Positions 17,623 through 26,464 are shown, counted from the first letter of the stretch. The stretch: 64,000 bases of DNA from JAMBLL01 sp964460075 (GCA_964460075.1 CAYWPC010000008.1:22865-86864), one strand, 5' to 3'. Translations and numbers: made by a program. The notes: a model not told the origin generated them from the letters alone.

Positions 17623-18582
17623 TCAGCCGGAGAGACCCGCTGCAATCATCAAGGCATCGGCTCTGATCATCCCCTCGTACGTCTCTGCGCCCGATCCCTG
17701 AGCACCGAGCGCTCCGGTATAGAGCTCGATCACGGCTACATCTTCGCCTGATTCTCGGGCCACAGCCTCCGCCAAGGCCTTGGAGCTCTGTGTCTCCGCG
17801 AAGACGGCACGCACGCCGAGGGTATCGATCAGGTTCACGAGATTCTCGAGCTCGGAAGAACTCGGATCAGCCAGAGTGGATCCACCTGGGATCACGGTAC
17901 CTACGATCTCGAACCCGTATCTCGATGCGAAGTAGCCGAGAGCGTCGTGGTTGCTCACGAGCAATCGATTCTTCTGCGGGATCGTCTTGACGATCGCCTC
18001 GACCTCGGCGTCCAGAGCCTCAAGAACGGTGATATATGCGGCTACCCCTGCGGCCCAGTCCGTGGAAGGATCGATTCGAGCGAGCAAATCCCCGATCGCC
18101 ACCGAGGCACCCACCATGCGCACGGGGTCCATCCACACATGCGGATCGCAATCCCCAACAGCGCCCGAGCCGTCCGCTGGGATCGTGCATGACCCAGCGA
18201 CACGGTCAAACGGAAGCGGGCTCACAAGTTCGGCTACGCGAATCACCTTCGCCCCGTCGCTCTCTGCGGATCTGACAACGTCGAGAAGCCCCTCCTCGAG
18301 GCCGAGCCCATTGACGACAACCAGATCGGCCGTGGCAATGGCGGAGACCTGTCGGGATGACGGCTGAAATTCGTGTGGGTCGATACCGTTGGGGATGATC
18401 GTCTCGACATCTGCTCGATCCCCGACGATTTGTGACACGATGTCGCCGAGAACCGAAGTCGTCGCGACGATCTGCAACGGTGCGCCCGCTGCGGTATCAG
18501 ACGATGTGGCACTGCACGCCGCAGCGACGAGCGAAAACGCGATCACCGTCGCACCAAGCATCGTCGTTCGTCTCTTCAACAC
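17623..18582 (-). CDS. Zinc/manganese-type ABC transporter substrate-binding lipoprotein
   Basis: 319 residues from a GTG behind AGGAG. Lipobox with Cys23 (SLVAAAC). The cluster A-1 metal-binding fold shows PNGIDPHEFQPSSRQ (histidine ligand), CDPHVWMDPVRM (histidine ligand), LLVSNHDALGYFASRYGF (histidine ligand) and VFAETQSSKALAEAVARE (acidic ligand). Such proteins deliver Zn or Mn to a membrane permease. A 7-1-7 Zur/Fur-type box lies 15 bases upstream at 18597-18611, which argues for zinc. No permease or ATPase gene is next to it, so it must work with components encoded elsewhere. Confidence 0.92.
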   Translation of the reverse strand: MLKRRTTMLGATVIAFSLVAAACSATSSDTAAGAPLQIVATTSVLGDIVSQIVGDRADVETIIPNGIDPHEFQPSSRQVSAIATADLVVVNGLGLEEGLLDVVRSAESDGAKVIRVAELVSPLPFDRVAGSCTIPADGSGAVGDCDPHVWMDPVRMVGASVAIGDLLARIDPSTDWAAGVAAYITVLEALDAEVEAIVKTIPQKNRLLVSNHDALGYFASRYGFEIVGTVIPGGSTLADPSSSELENLVNLIDTLGVRAVFAETQSSKALAEAVARESGEDVAVIELYTGALGAQGSGAETYEGMIRADALMIAAGLSG

Positions 18583-18596
18583 GATAGCTCCTATAT

Positions 18597-18611
18597 TGAG
18601 AATGATTATCA
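18597..18611. promoter_or_regulatory. Zur/Fur-type operator TGAGAATGATTATCA
   Basis: Seven-one-seven inverted repeat with one mismatched pair, directly upstream of the metal-binding lipoprotein gene. The form TGANAATNATTNTCA is typical of Zur boxes in actinobacteria; Fur or Mn-specific members of the same family cannot be excluded. Confidence 0.75.
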
Positions 18612-18675
18612 GTTTTAGTCTACCGTAGAGTTCCGCAACTCACTCGCCTCCCACACACCTGTAGCGTGTGCAACG

Positions 18676-19344
18676 ATGAGCACCTGGCCCCTCACGACCG
18701 ATGGAAACGTCTCCACCTTGACGATGACAAGCGGCGAAAATCGGCTGTCAGAGACGACACTCACCGCGTGGTCATCTGCTCTTGCGAGCATGGAGGCCTC
18801 CGCTGGGCCCCAAGCCCTGGTCGTGACAGGCCAAGAGCGGTATTGGTCAACCGGACTCGACCTCGAAGAGATCACGGCCATGTCCGCCCACCACCAGCGC
18901 GACTTCATGCACGACTTCGACCATCTGCTCGGCCGCCTGCTCACCGCACCGTTCGTGACGGTGGCTGCCCTGAACGGCCACACCTACGCCGCGGGCGCAC
19001 TCCTCGCGCTTGCGTGCGACTACCGTGTCATGCGTATCGATCGCGGTTACTTCTGTCTACCCTCCGTGGACATCGGCATCCCTTTTTCGCGAGGCATGAC
19101 CGCTCTCATCACAGCCAAACTGCCACAGCCCACCGCGGGTGACCTCGTCGTCTCCTGCCGCCGCGTCGCTGCTCGCGAAGCCCTCGCACTCGGGGCCATC
19201 CACCGGGCTGAGGAGCGCGACGACGTACTCCGCGTCGCAACAGAGCTAGCAACGACATACGCTGACAAAGACCCACAGACGCTGGCAACGGTCAAGCAGC
19301 GCATGTACGAGAGAGCTGCGAACCTGCTCGCAGATTCCAGATGA
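18676..19344 (+). CDS. Enoyl-CoA hydratase/isomerase family protein
   Basis: 222 residues, shorter than the usual 255-260. The crotonase fold is visible in ALVVTGQERYWSTGLDLEEI (first oxyanion segment) and FVTVAALNGHTYAAGALLALACDYRVM (second segment), followed by DIGIPFSRGMTALITAKLP. The two glutamates of canonical hydratases are not evident; the second segment is followed by PSVDIG, so an isomerase or other crotonase reaction is likelier than classical hydration. TAGCGT lies eight bases before the ATG. Its stop overlaps the start of the ABHD18-like hydrolase gene (ATGA). Confidence 0.85.
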   Translation: MSTWPLTTDGNVSTLTMTSGENRLSETTLTAWSSALASMEASAGPQALVVTGQERYWSTGLDLEEITAMSAHHQRDFMHDFDHLLGRLLTAPFVTVAALNGHTYAAGALLALACDYRVMRIDRGYFCLPSVDIGIPFSRGMTALITAKLPQPTAGDLVVSCRRVAAREALALGAIHRAEERDDVLRVATELATTYADKDPQTLATVKQRMYERAANLLADSR

Positions 19345-20297
19345 TCCATCCACTCGACCGAGTGGCCGGCGCTGCACTCGGTCGTGGGCCGCAACGCCTC
19401 AAATTCTTCTCCGGTGGGTGGGGAGACGAATCACGTATCGGGCAAGCCGACGCATTGGCAGCGGAACCGACAACAATCGATATCTCGTGGATAACGCATG
19501 CCAAGAACGCAGCCGGGCACACCGTTGCACACGGCTGCTTCACCAGCCCTGCCGCCAATCTCCCTGCCAGATCGAGAATCGCGAGCGTGATCTCAGTCTC
19601 CCCTGAGAATGAATCAGGCAACATCGTCGTCTTGATGCCTGCCTGGAACGAGCACGACCCCAAGGTACGAGTTGCAATGGCGAACCTGCTCGCTGCGAAG
19701 GGGATACGCTCGATCATCCTCGAAAACCCGTACTACGGGTCGAGACACCCCTACCCCGCTGGCGGCCAACCGATCCAGACCGTTGCCGACTTTATGGTGA
19801 TGGGAGGAGCTGCGGTACACGAAGCACGGGCAATCCTCACCGCGTTCCATCGGTCCGGAGCGGTCGTGGGCGTTGCGGGCTATTCAATGGGAGGCAACAC
19901 GGCTGCACTCGTATCGGCCACACTGGATTTTCCAACGGCGACCGCACCACTCGCTGCATCCCACTCTCCTGGGCCCGTTTTCCTCGATGGAGTTCTGAGC
20001 CGGGGCATCGACTGGACCGCGCTCGGGGGGTGGAGCCAAGAACCTCGACTCCGCTCAGCACTCTCCTCGATATCGGTACTCAACATCGAACCGAAACCCC
20101 ACCTGGCGCGGGCGATCATTGTTCGGGCAGCAAACGATGGCTACATCCCGAAGGTCGCTACGGACAGGCTTGTCGACCATTGGCATGGCAGTGAACTTCG
20201 AGTGCTCCCAGGAGGCCATGCAACGCTCGTGTGGTTTCGCAAGCCGGCGTTGGCACGTGCAATCGCAGACTCCTTCGACAGGCTCGCGACGTCCTGA
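19341..20297 (+). CDS. Alpha/beta hydrolase, ABHD18/DUF2048-like
   Basis: 318 residues, starting inside the stop of the enoyl-CoA hydratase gene. The block SIILENPYYGSRHPYPAGGQ, then VGVAGYSMGGNTAALVSATL as nucleophile elbow, and the late HATLVWFRKPAL with the catalytic histidine match the family that includes eukaryotic ABHD18. Function is not known for bacterial members. Coupling to a crotonase-family gene suggests an acyl substrate. Confidence 0.78.
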   Translation: MIHPLDRVAGAALGRGPQRLKFFSGGWGDESRIGQADALAAEPTTIDISWITHAKNAAGHTVAHGCFTSPAANLPARSRIASVISVSPENESGNIVVLMPAWNEHDPKVRVAMANLLAAKGIRSIILENPYYGSRHPYPAGGQPIQTVADFMVMGGAAVHEARAILTAFHRSGAVVGVAGYSMGGNTAALVSATLDFPTATAPLAASHSPGPVFLDGVLSRGIDWTALGGWSQEPRLRSALSSISVLNIEPKPHLARAIIVRAANDGYIPKVATDRLVDHWHGSELRVLPGGHATLVWFRKPALARAIADSFDRLATS

Positions 20298-20414
20298 TCG
20301 TGCAGCTCGGTCCTCTACACAGAGACACCCTCGCCTATCTCCACCGAATCGTCCGCCTTTCAGCCAACGTCTCGAACACGACGTCAGTCGTCAAGAGCCA
20401 CCCATCCGGTCTGC

Positions 20415-20420
20415 GATAAT
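20415..20420 (+). promoter_or_regulatory. Putative -10 box (GATAAT) of a leaderless promoter
   Basis: Six bases before the ATG of the decayed LigD-type polymerase gene; the promoter appears intact although the gene is broken. Confidence 0.45.
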
Positions 20421-20426
20421 CGCATC

Positions 20427-21401
20427 ATGCAGGGAGAAGCTTCCGTCGACGCCGGAGGCGTGCCCGTGCGGATCTCCAACCCGGACAAGGTCGTGTTCCC
20501 CGATCGAGGCTGGACAAAGCTCGACATCGCAGACCATTTCGCGATGTGCTGTGAAGCTGCGCTGCGAGGTGTGTGCAACCGCCCAACCATGCTCAAGCGA
20601 TGGACGGAAGGAGTCGGCTCTGACCCCTTTTACGTCAAGCATGTGCCCCAGGCCTCTCGGTCAAAGGTGGACGTCGTGTTCCCGTCCATGCGTCGCGGAT
20701 CGATGTTCCTTCCGCTCGGGGTACCCGATGTGGTGTGGATGGCCCAGATGAACTGCCTCGACCTGCATCCGTGGAATGCAAGAGCAACGGATCTCGACCA
20801 TCCTGACGAACTTCGGTTCGATCTCGACCCGACAGACCAATTCGGGTTCGACTCGGTAATCGAGGTCGCAGACGTGATCCACGAGATTCTTGAAGAGCTC
20901 GGGCTCGTCGGATGGCCGAAGACGTCTGGCAACAGAGGGATACACGCCAACGTCAGAATCGAGCCTCGCTGGACTTACCACGCGGTGCGCCGAGCCTGTC
21001 TCGCCATCGGTCGAGAAGCCGAGAGAAGAAGCCCGCTGGCGACGACGGCGTGGTAGAAAGAGGAACGATCCTGATGGGGCTTCATCGACTACACCCAAAG
21101 CGCCAGGGACAAGACCGTTGCTACGGCGTACTCGGTCCGGCACACAGGATGGATATCGACACCGTGCGACGGGTCCGAACTCAACGACATGTCCTCCGAC
21201 ATTTTCGATGTGATGTCCTTCAAGGATCGCTGGCACGACGTTGGAGGCCTCACGCGTGGAATCGATGACTCTCGCGGCACACTCGACGAGGCTCTGGCAT
21301 GGGTTAAGAGGGATGAGGAAGACGGCATGGGTGGCGCACCGTGGCCTCCTCACTATCTAAAGACGCCCGGCGAACCACCCTCGCGCCGGAAGACTCGCTG
21401 A
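20427..21401 (+). pseudogene. LigD-type DNA polymerase/primase gene with two in-frame stop codons
   Basis: One frame runs from the ATG at 20427 to the stop at 21399-21401 (324 codons) but is broken by TAG at 21054 (codon 210) and TGA at 21072 (codon 216). Before the stops: RISNPDKVVFPDRGWTKLDI, CNRPTMLKRWTEG, FDLDPTD with two catalytic aspartates, and SGNRGIHANVRI. After them, in the same frame: FIDYTQSARDKTVATAYSVR, which carries the third catalytic acid, and the tail GGAPWPPHYL. Intact homologues have Trp at or next to the TAG position (TGG to TAG). These are archaeo-eukaryotic primase-type polymerases of bacterial end joining. A 209-residue product would lack part of the active site. Confidence 0.85.
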
Positions 21402-21422
21402 CAACTGATAGCGTTCGTCTCT

Positions 21423-22661
21423 GTGACCCTCACCGAGACAGCTCTACAAACACGCCGTCGCCTCATCGGCATGCTCTTCGCAGGCGGGGCGCTGTCATCA
21501 ACCGCCTACATGGGCGTCATCACCGTGTCGACCCTGATCTCTGAACAGATCACAGGTTCGACACGGTTGTCCGGCATCCCAAGCACTCTTGGAACCATCG
21601 GCGTCGCCGCAGGTGCAGCCGCCCTCTCAGCGCTCAGCGTCCGTATCGGCAGGCGACCAACGTTCGCCGCGGGCTACGCGCTTGCAGGGATCGGATCTGT
21701 CCTCGCAGCGCTGTCGCTGACCCTCGCCAACTTCACGCTCCTCCTGTTGGGAATGCTGCTGATCGGCTTCGGGCGGAGTGTCGGCCAACTCGCGCGGTTC
21801 GCATCGGGTGACCTACGCGGGCCGAGACACCGGGCAAGCGCTATCAGCCTCATCGTGTGGGCATCGACCATCGGGGCAGTAGTCGGTCCACTCCTCATCG
21901 GCCCAACAAGCAGATTTGCCTTCCTTGCAGGATTCGATGAACTGCTCGGACCAGTAGCAATCGGCATCGTTGGCTTCGGGCTTGGGTCACTCTTGATGTT
22001 CGTCGGGCTTCGACCCGATCCTCTGACACTCGCCATTGCAGATCAGCGCCAAGAAACTGACGCTGATCCGAGCCCGCTCACCCATACGCTCAGAATCCCA
22101 ACCGTACGGCTGTCACTCGTTGCAATGATGACGAGCCAGTTTGTGATGTCCCTCATCATGGTGATGACACCGCTGTACATCCGGGCGAACGGCGGCAACC
22201 TCGCAACGGTGGGGTGGGTCATGATGGCGCACGCGGTCGGCATGTTCGCCATTGCGCCGATCACGGGCTACCTCGCCGACAGATTCGGGTCAAGGCGCCT
22301 CATCTGGGCGTCTGTGGTCACGCTGGGAGCCTCAGGGATCATCGCGGCTTCGGCGACCACGGCGCAGACGGCAACGCTGCTCGTCGGCTTGTTCATTCTC
22401 GGTGTTGGGTGGAATTTCGGCTTTGTCGCAGGGAGCACACTGCTCCAGCACGGCCTACCGATCGCCGACCGACTCAAGATCCAGGGCTACGCAGACTCGA
22501 TCACATGGATCAGTGGTGCCGCGGGCGCAGCCATGTCGGGCGTCATCGTGGCCGGTACCTCCTACACGATCCTTGCAATCGTCGGGGCCAGCGTCGCCTT
22601 GGCTCCGCTCGTTCCGCTCTACACAGCGCGATCCGCTGACCCCACGTCCTGGGCTGAGTAG
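21423..22661 (+). CDS. MFS transporter, first of a tandem pair
   Basis: 412 residues from a GTG at 21423. Twelve hydrophobic segments, the A-like loop SVRIGRRPTFAAGYAL between helices 2 and 3, and GRSVGQLARFASGDLRGPRHR in the central part. The second half has TGYLADRFGSRRLIWAS, again an MFS loop. It is followed 28 bp downstream by a paralog sharing long identical runs in protein and DNA. The substrate is unknown; drug or metabolite efflux is the usual role of such 12-helix carriers. Confidence 0.85.
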   Translation: MTLTETALQTRRRLIGMLFAGGALSSTAYMGVITVSTLISEQITGSTRLSGIPSTLGTIGVAAGAAALSALSVRIGRRPTFAAGYALAGIGSVLAALSLTLANFTLLLLGMLLIGFGRSVGQLARFASGDLRGPRHRASAISLIVWASTIGAVVGPLLIGPTSRFAFLAGFDELLGPVAIGIVGFGLGSLLMFVGLRPDPLTLAIADQRQETDADPSPLTHTLRIPTVRLSLVAMMTSQFVMSLIMVMTPLYIRANGGNLATVGWVMMAHAVGMFAIAPITGYLADRFGSRRLIWASVVTLGASGIIAASATTAQTATLLVGLFILGVGWNFGFVAGSTLLQHGLPIADRLKIQGYADSITWISGAAGAAMSGVIVAGTSYTILAIVGASVALAPLVPLYTARSADPTSWAE

Positions 22662-22689
22662 CGGCCTGGATACCTACCCTCGGTCCCTC

Positions 22690-23916
22690 ATGACCTTGAC
22701 CGACCAGAATCAGCGCACCCGCAAGCGCCTCATCGGAACGCTATTCGCAGGCAATGCCATCATCTCGACGGCATACATCTGCATCGTGACGGTTTCCACG
22801 CTCATCTCGGTCGAGATAACAGGATCGATGGAGCTATCCGGCCTACCCACAACGGTTGGAACCCTCGGTGTTGCAGGGGGTGCGGCGGTTTTGTCCGCAC
22901 TGAGCATGCGCATCGGACGCCGCGTCTCGTTTGCAGCAGGCTATGCCCTCGCTGCCATCGGCGTCGTCCTCGCCGGTTTCTCTATCACGCAGAACAGCTT
23001 TACGCTCTTGCTCTTCGCCATGCTTGTGATCGGTTTCGGCCAGAGCGTTGGACAACTCGCGCGCTACGCGGCTGGCGACCTGAGTGACCCAGAGCACCGA
23101 GCGAGCGCCATCAGCCTCATCGTGTGGGCATCGACGATCGGCGCGGTGGTCGGTCCACTCCTCATCGGCCCAACGAGCGGGTTCGCTTCAGCCGCAGGGT
23201 TCGATGAACTCCTCGGCCCCATCACCATCGGCGCCGTCGGATTCGGACTCGGTGCACTGCTCATGTTCGCTGCGCTGCGACCCGACCCTCTCAAGTTTGC
23301 AATCCTCACCGAGCACGCGGAACCGGACGAACCGCGAACCCCGCTGACCGTCCTCCTTGCATTCCCGACGGTGAAACTATCGCTCGTTGCAATGATGACG
23401 AGCCAGATCGTCATGTCACTCGTGTTGGTGATGACACCGCTGTACATCTTGGCGAACGACGGCAACCTGGCCACTGTTGGCTGGGTGGTGATGGCACACT
23501 CTCTCGGCATGTTCGCGATCTCCCCCGTCACGGGACGCCTCATCAACCGATTCGGGCCTAGACGCCTCATCGGCTTCGCCTCCGGCGCGTTGGCGACGGC
23601 TGGCCTGATCGTGTCAACAGCCACAACCGCGCAGGTGCCGATCCTGGTCGTGGGGTTGTTCCTGCTCGGCGCAGGATGGAACTTCGGGTTCGTTGCTGGA
23701 AGTGCGCTCCTTCAGGAAGGCCTTCCGATCCTCGATCGCCTCAAGATCCAAGGGTTCGCCGATTCGAGCACCTGGATAAGCGGTGCGGCGGCAGCAGCCG
23801 TGTCCGGCCTCATTGGTGCCACTACATCCTTTGCAACCCTGGCCCTCACTGCTTCGGTACTCGCCCTGGTTCCCGCGGCCTACTTGTATCGAACCCAGGC
23901 GACACACCGGAGATGA
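22690..23916 (+). CDS. MFS transporter, second of a tandem pair
   Basis: 408 residues from the ATG at 22690, which aligns with the start of the upstream paralog (MTLTDQNQRTRKRLIGTLFA versus MTLTETALQTRRRLIGMLFA). The same loops are present: RIGRRVSFAAGYALAAIG, GQSVGQLARYAAGDLSDPEHR and TGRLINRFGPRRLIGFA. The block SAISLIVWASTIGAVVGPLL is identical in both copies. This is a recent-looking local duplication. It ends 40 bp before the remnant ligase gene on the other strand. Confidence 0.85.
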   Translation: MTLTDQNQRTRKRLIGTLFAGNAIISTAYICIVTVSTLISVEITGSMELSGLPTTVGTLGVAGGAAVLSALSMRIGRRVSFAAGYALAAIGVVLAGFSITQNSFTLLLFAMLVIGFGQSVGQLARYAAGDLSDPEHRASAISLIVWASTIGAVVGPLLIGPTSGFASAAGFDELLGPITIGAVGFGLGALLMFAALRPDPLKFAILTEHAEPDEPRTPLTVLLAFPTVKLSLVAMMTSQIVMSLVLVMTPLYILANDGNLATVGWVVMAHSLGMFAISPVTGRLINRFGPRRLIGFASGALATAGLIVSTATTAQVPILVVGLFLLGAGWNFGFVAGSALLQEGLPILDRLKIQGFADSSTWISGAAAAAVSGLIGATTSFATLALTASVLALVPAAYLYRTQATHRR

Positions 23917-23956
23917 GCACTCACGCTCTGTGACCCGATGCCGCAGAGATGGCGGG

Positions 23957-24560
23957 CTACGCGCCGAGAATCGAGCCGAATCCAGGCCCGTCGGGCCTAT
24001 CGAGCTGTGCAAACGTGCAGTCCAAAGGATCCTTGTCCGGGCGCCATCGCTCGAATCTCGTCGCGTGTCGGAACCGATTGCCGGTCAACTGGTCGTACGA
24101 GATCTCGATAACGACACCTGCCTTGACCGGGAACCACGAACGATCCTGCCCCTGACCACCACCCCCAGGCGTCTGGCGTAGGAAACCGCAACATGTTGCG
24201 GTTTCCTACGCCAGAGTCCAGATCGGTCAGGCCTGGTGAACCGTGACTGCATCGGCGACCGCTTTGGCAACCGTGAGGTAGACCCGGTAGCCACCAACTA
24301 CGCACTCGACAGATCGTCGATGCTTGATCTTGAGCATCTCACGCTTGCCTTCCACATACATGCCATCGCACCCAGCCGCCTCGAACTCGACGACCAGCAC
24401 CTCTCCATCAATGACGGTGCCGGAAGGAACCGAAGCCGCCACCGGCAATCACCCGAAATCCGTCCCACCTCGGCTCGAATGCCCAGCCTTCTTCCGGCCA
24501 GGTCGTTCGAACCTTCGCCTCCATCGGAGAGATTGGAAGCTCGAACGGTATGTCGTGCAT
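23957..24560 (-). pseudogene. Shattered ATP-dependent DNA ligase gene (LigC/LigD-ligase type)
   Basis: Three pieces in different frames remain. From the ATG at 24560, 50 codons give LPISPMEAKVRTTWPEEGWA, then FEPRWDGFR: the motif I lysine of the ligase family (EPKWDG) has become arginine, and a stop follows at 24408. A second frame has VIDGEVLVVEFEAAG joined directly to GKREMLKIKHRRSVECVVGG, so the middle of the nucleotidyltransferase domain is deleted. After a palindromic repeat (24162-24225), the OB-domain tail survives: EISYDQLTGNRFRHATRFER, WRPDKDPLDCTFAQLD, ending at 23957. The gene is certainly dead. It lies on the opposite strand, 2.6 kb from the broken polymerase gene. Confidence 0.85.
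24162..24225 (-). repeat. Dispersed palindromic repeat, copy 1 (divergent)
   Basis: A perfect 44-bp palindrome occupies 24172-24215, centred on CCGCAACATGTTGCGG. In the minus direction it carries the same left flank (CCGATCTGGACTC) as copies 2 and 3. The arms differ from the others at a few paired positions (GGAAAC for GATAGC, compensated on the other side), so the hairpin is conserved while the sequence drifts. It sits inside the dead ligase gene. Confidence 0.8.
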
Positions 24561-24595
24561 CGCCTCACGTTACGGGCGTCGTACGCAATGGGATG

Positions 24596-24601
24596 TAGCC
24601 T
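24596..24601 (+). promoter_or_regulatory. Putative -10 box (TAGCCT) of a leaderless promoter
   Basis: Seven bases before the ATG of the amidohydrolase gene at 24609. Confidence 0.5.
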
Positions 24602-24608
24602 CGGCTTC

Positions 24609-25697
24609 ATGACAACCCTGCTGACCATACGACCACCGGAGGGTGACACCTATCGGATAGCGATCGATGGGTCCCGATTCGTAAGCACTGACGGTGCCAT
24701 CGGCTCCGAAATCGACACATCCATGTGGTGGGCGCTCCCAGGCCTCGCCGACGCTCACGCACATCTAACGATGACGAACACGGATGACATCAAGGGAATC
24801 ACCGAAGCCACGATGCGGTCGAATATCGGCGCGACAGCCTGGGCGCATGTCGAGAACGGTGTCTTGCTGATCCTCGACAAGGGAGGTGCTTCGGACCTTT
24901 CGCTCCTTTCGCTGGACCACGACGAGGACCTTCGACCCTACGTTGAGGTTGCCGGCGCAATGATCCATCCATCGGACGGATACATGCCGGGTTTCGGTGA
25001 AGAAGTTGAGCCGGACGCCCTCGTCGAGTTCGTCCGTACCAAGGCCTCGACGCGCGGTGGCTGGGTCAAGATCGTCGGCGACTGGCCGCGCAAGGGGATC
25101 GGCCCGCTGAACAACTATCCGTTGGACATCCTCAGCGAGGCTGTCGATGTCGTACACGCTGCAGGCGCGAGAGTCGCCGTCCACACAATGGCAGCGTCGG
25201 CGTCCGAAGCGGTAGCAGCCGGCGCGGACTCGATCGAGCATGGCCCATTTCTTACGTCCGATGATCTTCGCACTCTGGCTGAGCGGGGCGGAGCCTGGGT
25301 TCCGACAGTCGTCAACATGCTGAAATTCATAGACATCCTCGGCCCTGACTCGAGTGGTGGGCGAATGTTCCTCGATGGTCTCGACACGATGCGTCACAAC
25401 CTGCCCCTTGCCGAGGAACTCGGCGTGACCGTGCTCGCGGGAACCGACATGGCCGTGCCGCAGGGCGACGTGGCAGTAGAGGCAATGCGGCTGAAGGAGT
25501 ATGGCTTGTCCGACAGAGCAGCGACGAACGCCACCTCCACCAGTGCCTTCGACTATGTGGGTCGCTCTAACAGCATTCACCCTGGTGAGTCTGCCGATGT
25601 GGTGTTCTTCGAGGAGAACCCGTACGACAATGTGGCAACGCTGAGACGGCCGAAGCTCATCATCCATCGTGGACAGATCATCGGGTCGACGCCTTGA
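24609..25697 (+). CDS. Metal-dependent amidohydrolase
   Basis: 362 residues from the ATG at 24609; an upstream in-frame ATG at 24324 would run through the dead ligase gene. Amidohydrolase marks: ALPGLADAHAHLTM (HxH metal ligands), GGWVKIVGDWPRKG (possible lysine position), VAVHTMAASASEAVAAGADS, then IEHGPFL (histidine ligands), and VTVLAGTDMAVPQGDVAVEA with the late aspartate. It resembles imidazolonepropionase/prolidase-type hydrolases, but the substrate is not predictable. The next gene starts with a TTG overlapping its TGA. Confidence 0.88.
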   Translation: MTTLLTIRPPEGDTYRIAIDGSRFVSTDGAIGSEIDTSMWWALPGLADAHAHLTMTNTDDIKGITEATMRSNIGATAWAHVENGVLLILDKGGASDLSLLSLDHDEDLRPYVEVAGAMIHPSDGYMPGFGEEVEPDALVEFVRTKASTRGGWVKIVGDWPRKGIGPLNNYPLDILSEAVDVVHAAGARVAVHTMAASASEAVAAGADSIEHGPFLTSDDLRTLAERGGAWVPTVVNMLKFIDILGPDSSGGRMFLDGLDTMRHNLPLAEELGVTVLAGTDMAVPQGDVAVEAMRLKEYGLSDRAATNATSTSAFDYVGRSNSIHPGESADVVFFEENPYDNVATLRRPKLIIHRGQIIGSTP

Positions 25698-26464
25698 AGT
25701 CGCTGTATACGATCGATGCAGAGCGATTCACACCGACCGATCTCGTCACAGGCCCATGGGACATCGACTACTGCCACGGTGGCCCACCGTGTGCGCTCCT
25801 GACGCACGGCATCCACGCAGTGGGCCCCGACATGGGAATGGCACGAATCACCTTCGACATTGCACACCCGATTCCCAAACTGCCTGTCACGATCCGAACA
25901 GAGGTGATCAGAGGCGGCAAGCGGGTGCAACTCGTCAGGGGTGACCTCCTTGGTGACAACGGGGAGTCGTACCTCACAGCGCACGCCTGGCTGATGCGAA
26001 TCGACCCTGATGCAGCGCCGGCGGTTCCCTACGACGGCCCACTCCCCCCACCTCCCGATTCCTGCCCTCAGTTCACCGTGCAGGTTCGTGACACGCCAGA
26101 CATTTTCGACAGCATGGAGGGCAGGGCGGCAGCCGGCACGCCATTCGGTGGCAGTCCCGCCACGGCGTGGATACGGCAAATGGTCCCACTCGTCGACGAA
26201 CTCGAAGTGAGTCGCTACAGCGCAGTGCCGTTCGCAGCGGACTCAGCAAACGGTATCTCCATGGTTGCGCCCTTCGGCGAACTGCTCGCGATCAACACCG
26301 ATCTCACGATCTATTTCGCTCGCCCACCGCTCGGAGAGTGGATCGCGATTCAGGCCTCCACGATCTCTCAAGGATTGGGGCTAGGCATGACGGACTCCTT
26401 GGTATACGATACCTCAGGATTCGTAGGCAGGTCGAACCAGTCGATCTACCTGGACGCCACGTGA
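25694..26464 (+). CDS. Acyl-CoA thioesterase family protein (double hotdog)
   Basis: 256 residues from a TTG that overlaps the amidohydrolase stop (TTGA). The first hotdog contains CHGGPPCALLTHGIHAVG (active-site helix start) and MARITFDIAHPIPKLPVTI; the second has GTPFGGSPATAWIRQMVPLV, INTDLTIYFARPPLGEWIAI and GMTDSLVYDTSGFVGRSNQS. This is the TesB-like thioesterase arrangement found in many actinobacteria. The likely role is hydrolysis of acyl-CoA, in line with the beta-oxidation genes nearby. Confidence 0.85.
   Translation: MKSLYTIDAERFTPTDLVTGPWDIDYCHGGPPCALLTHGIHAVGPDMGMARITFDIAHPIPKLPVTIRTEVIRGGKRVQLVRGDLLGDNGESYLTAHAWLMRIDPDAAPAVPYDGPLPPPPDSCPQFTVQVRDTPDIFDSMEGRAAAGTPFGGSPATAWIRQMVPLVDELEVSRYSAVPFAADSANGISMVAPFGELLAINTDLTIYFARPPLGEWIAIQASTISQGLGLGMTDSLVYDTSGFVGRSNQSIYLDAT

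Noticed and set aside
21054..21074. Stop-codon readthrough or recoding in the LigD-type polymerase
   Set aside because: Two different stop codons six codons apart, no selenocysteine context and a partner ligase gene that is also dead make decay the simpler reading.
24172..24215. Palindromic repeats as ordinary terminators
   Set aside because: The stems are perfect and long, but no T-tract follows any copy, flanking sequence is conserved too, and copy 1 lies within a dead gene.
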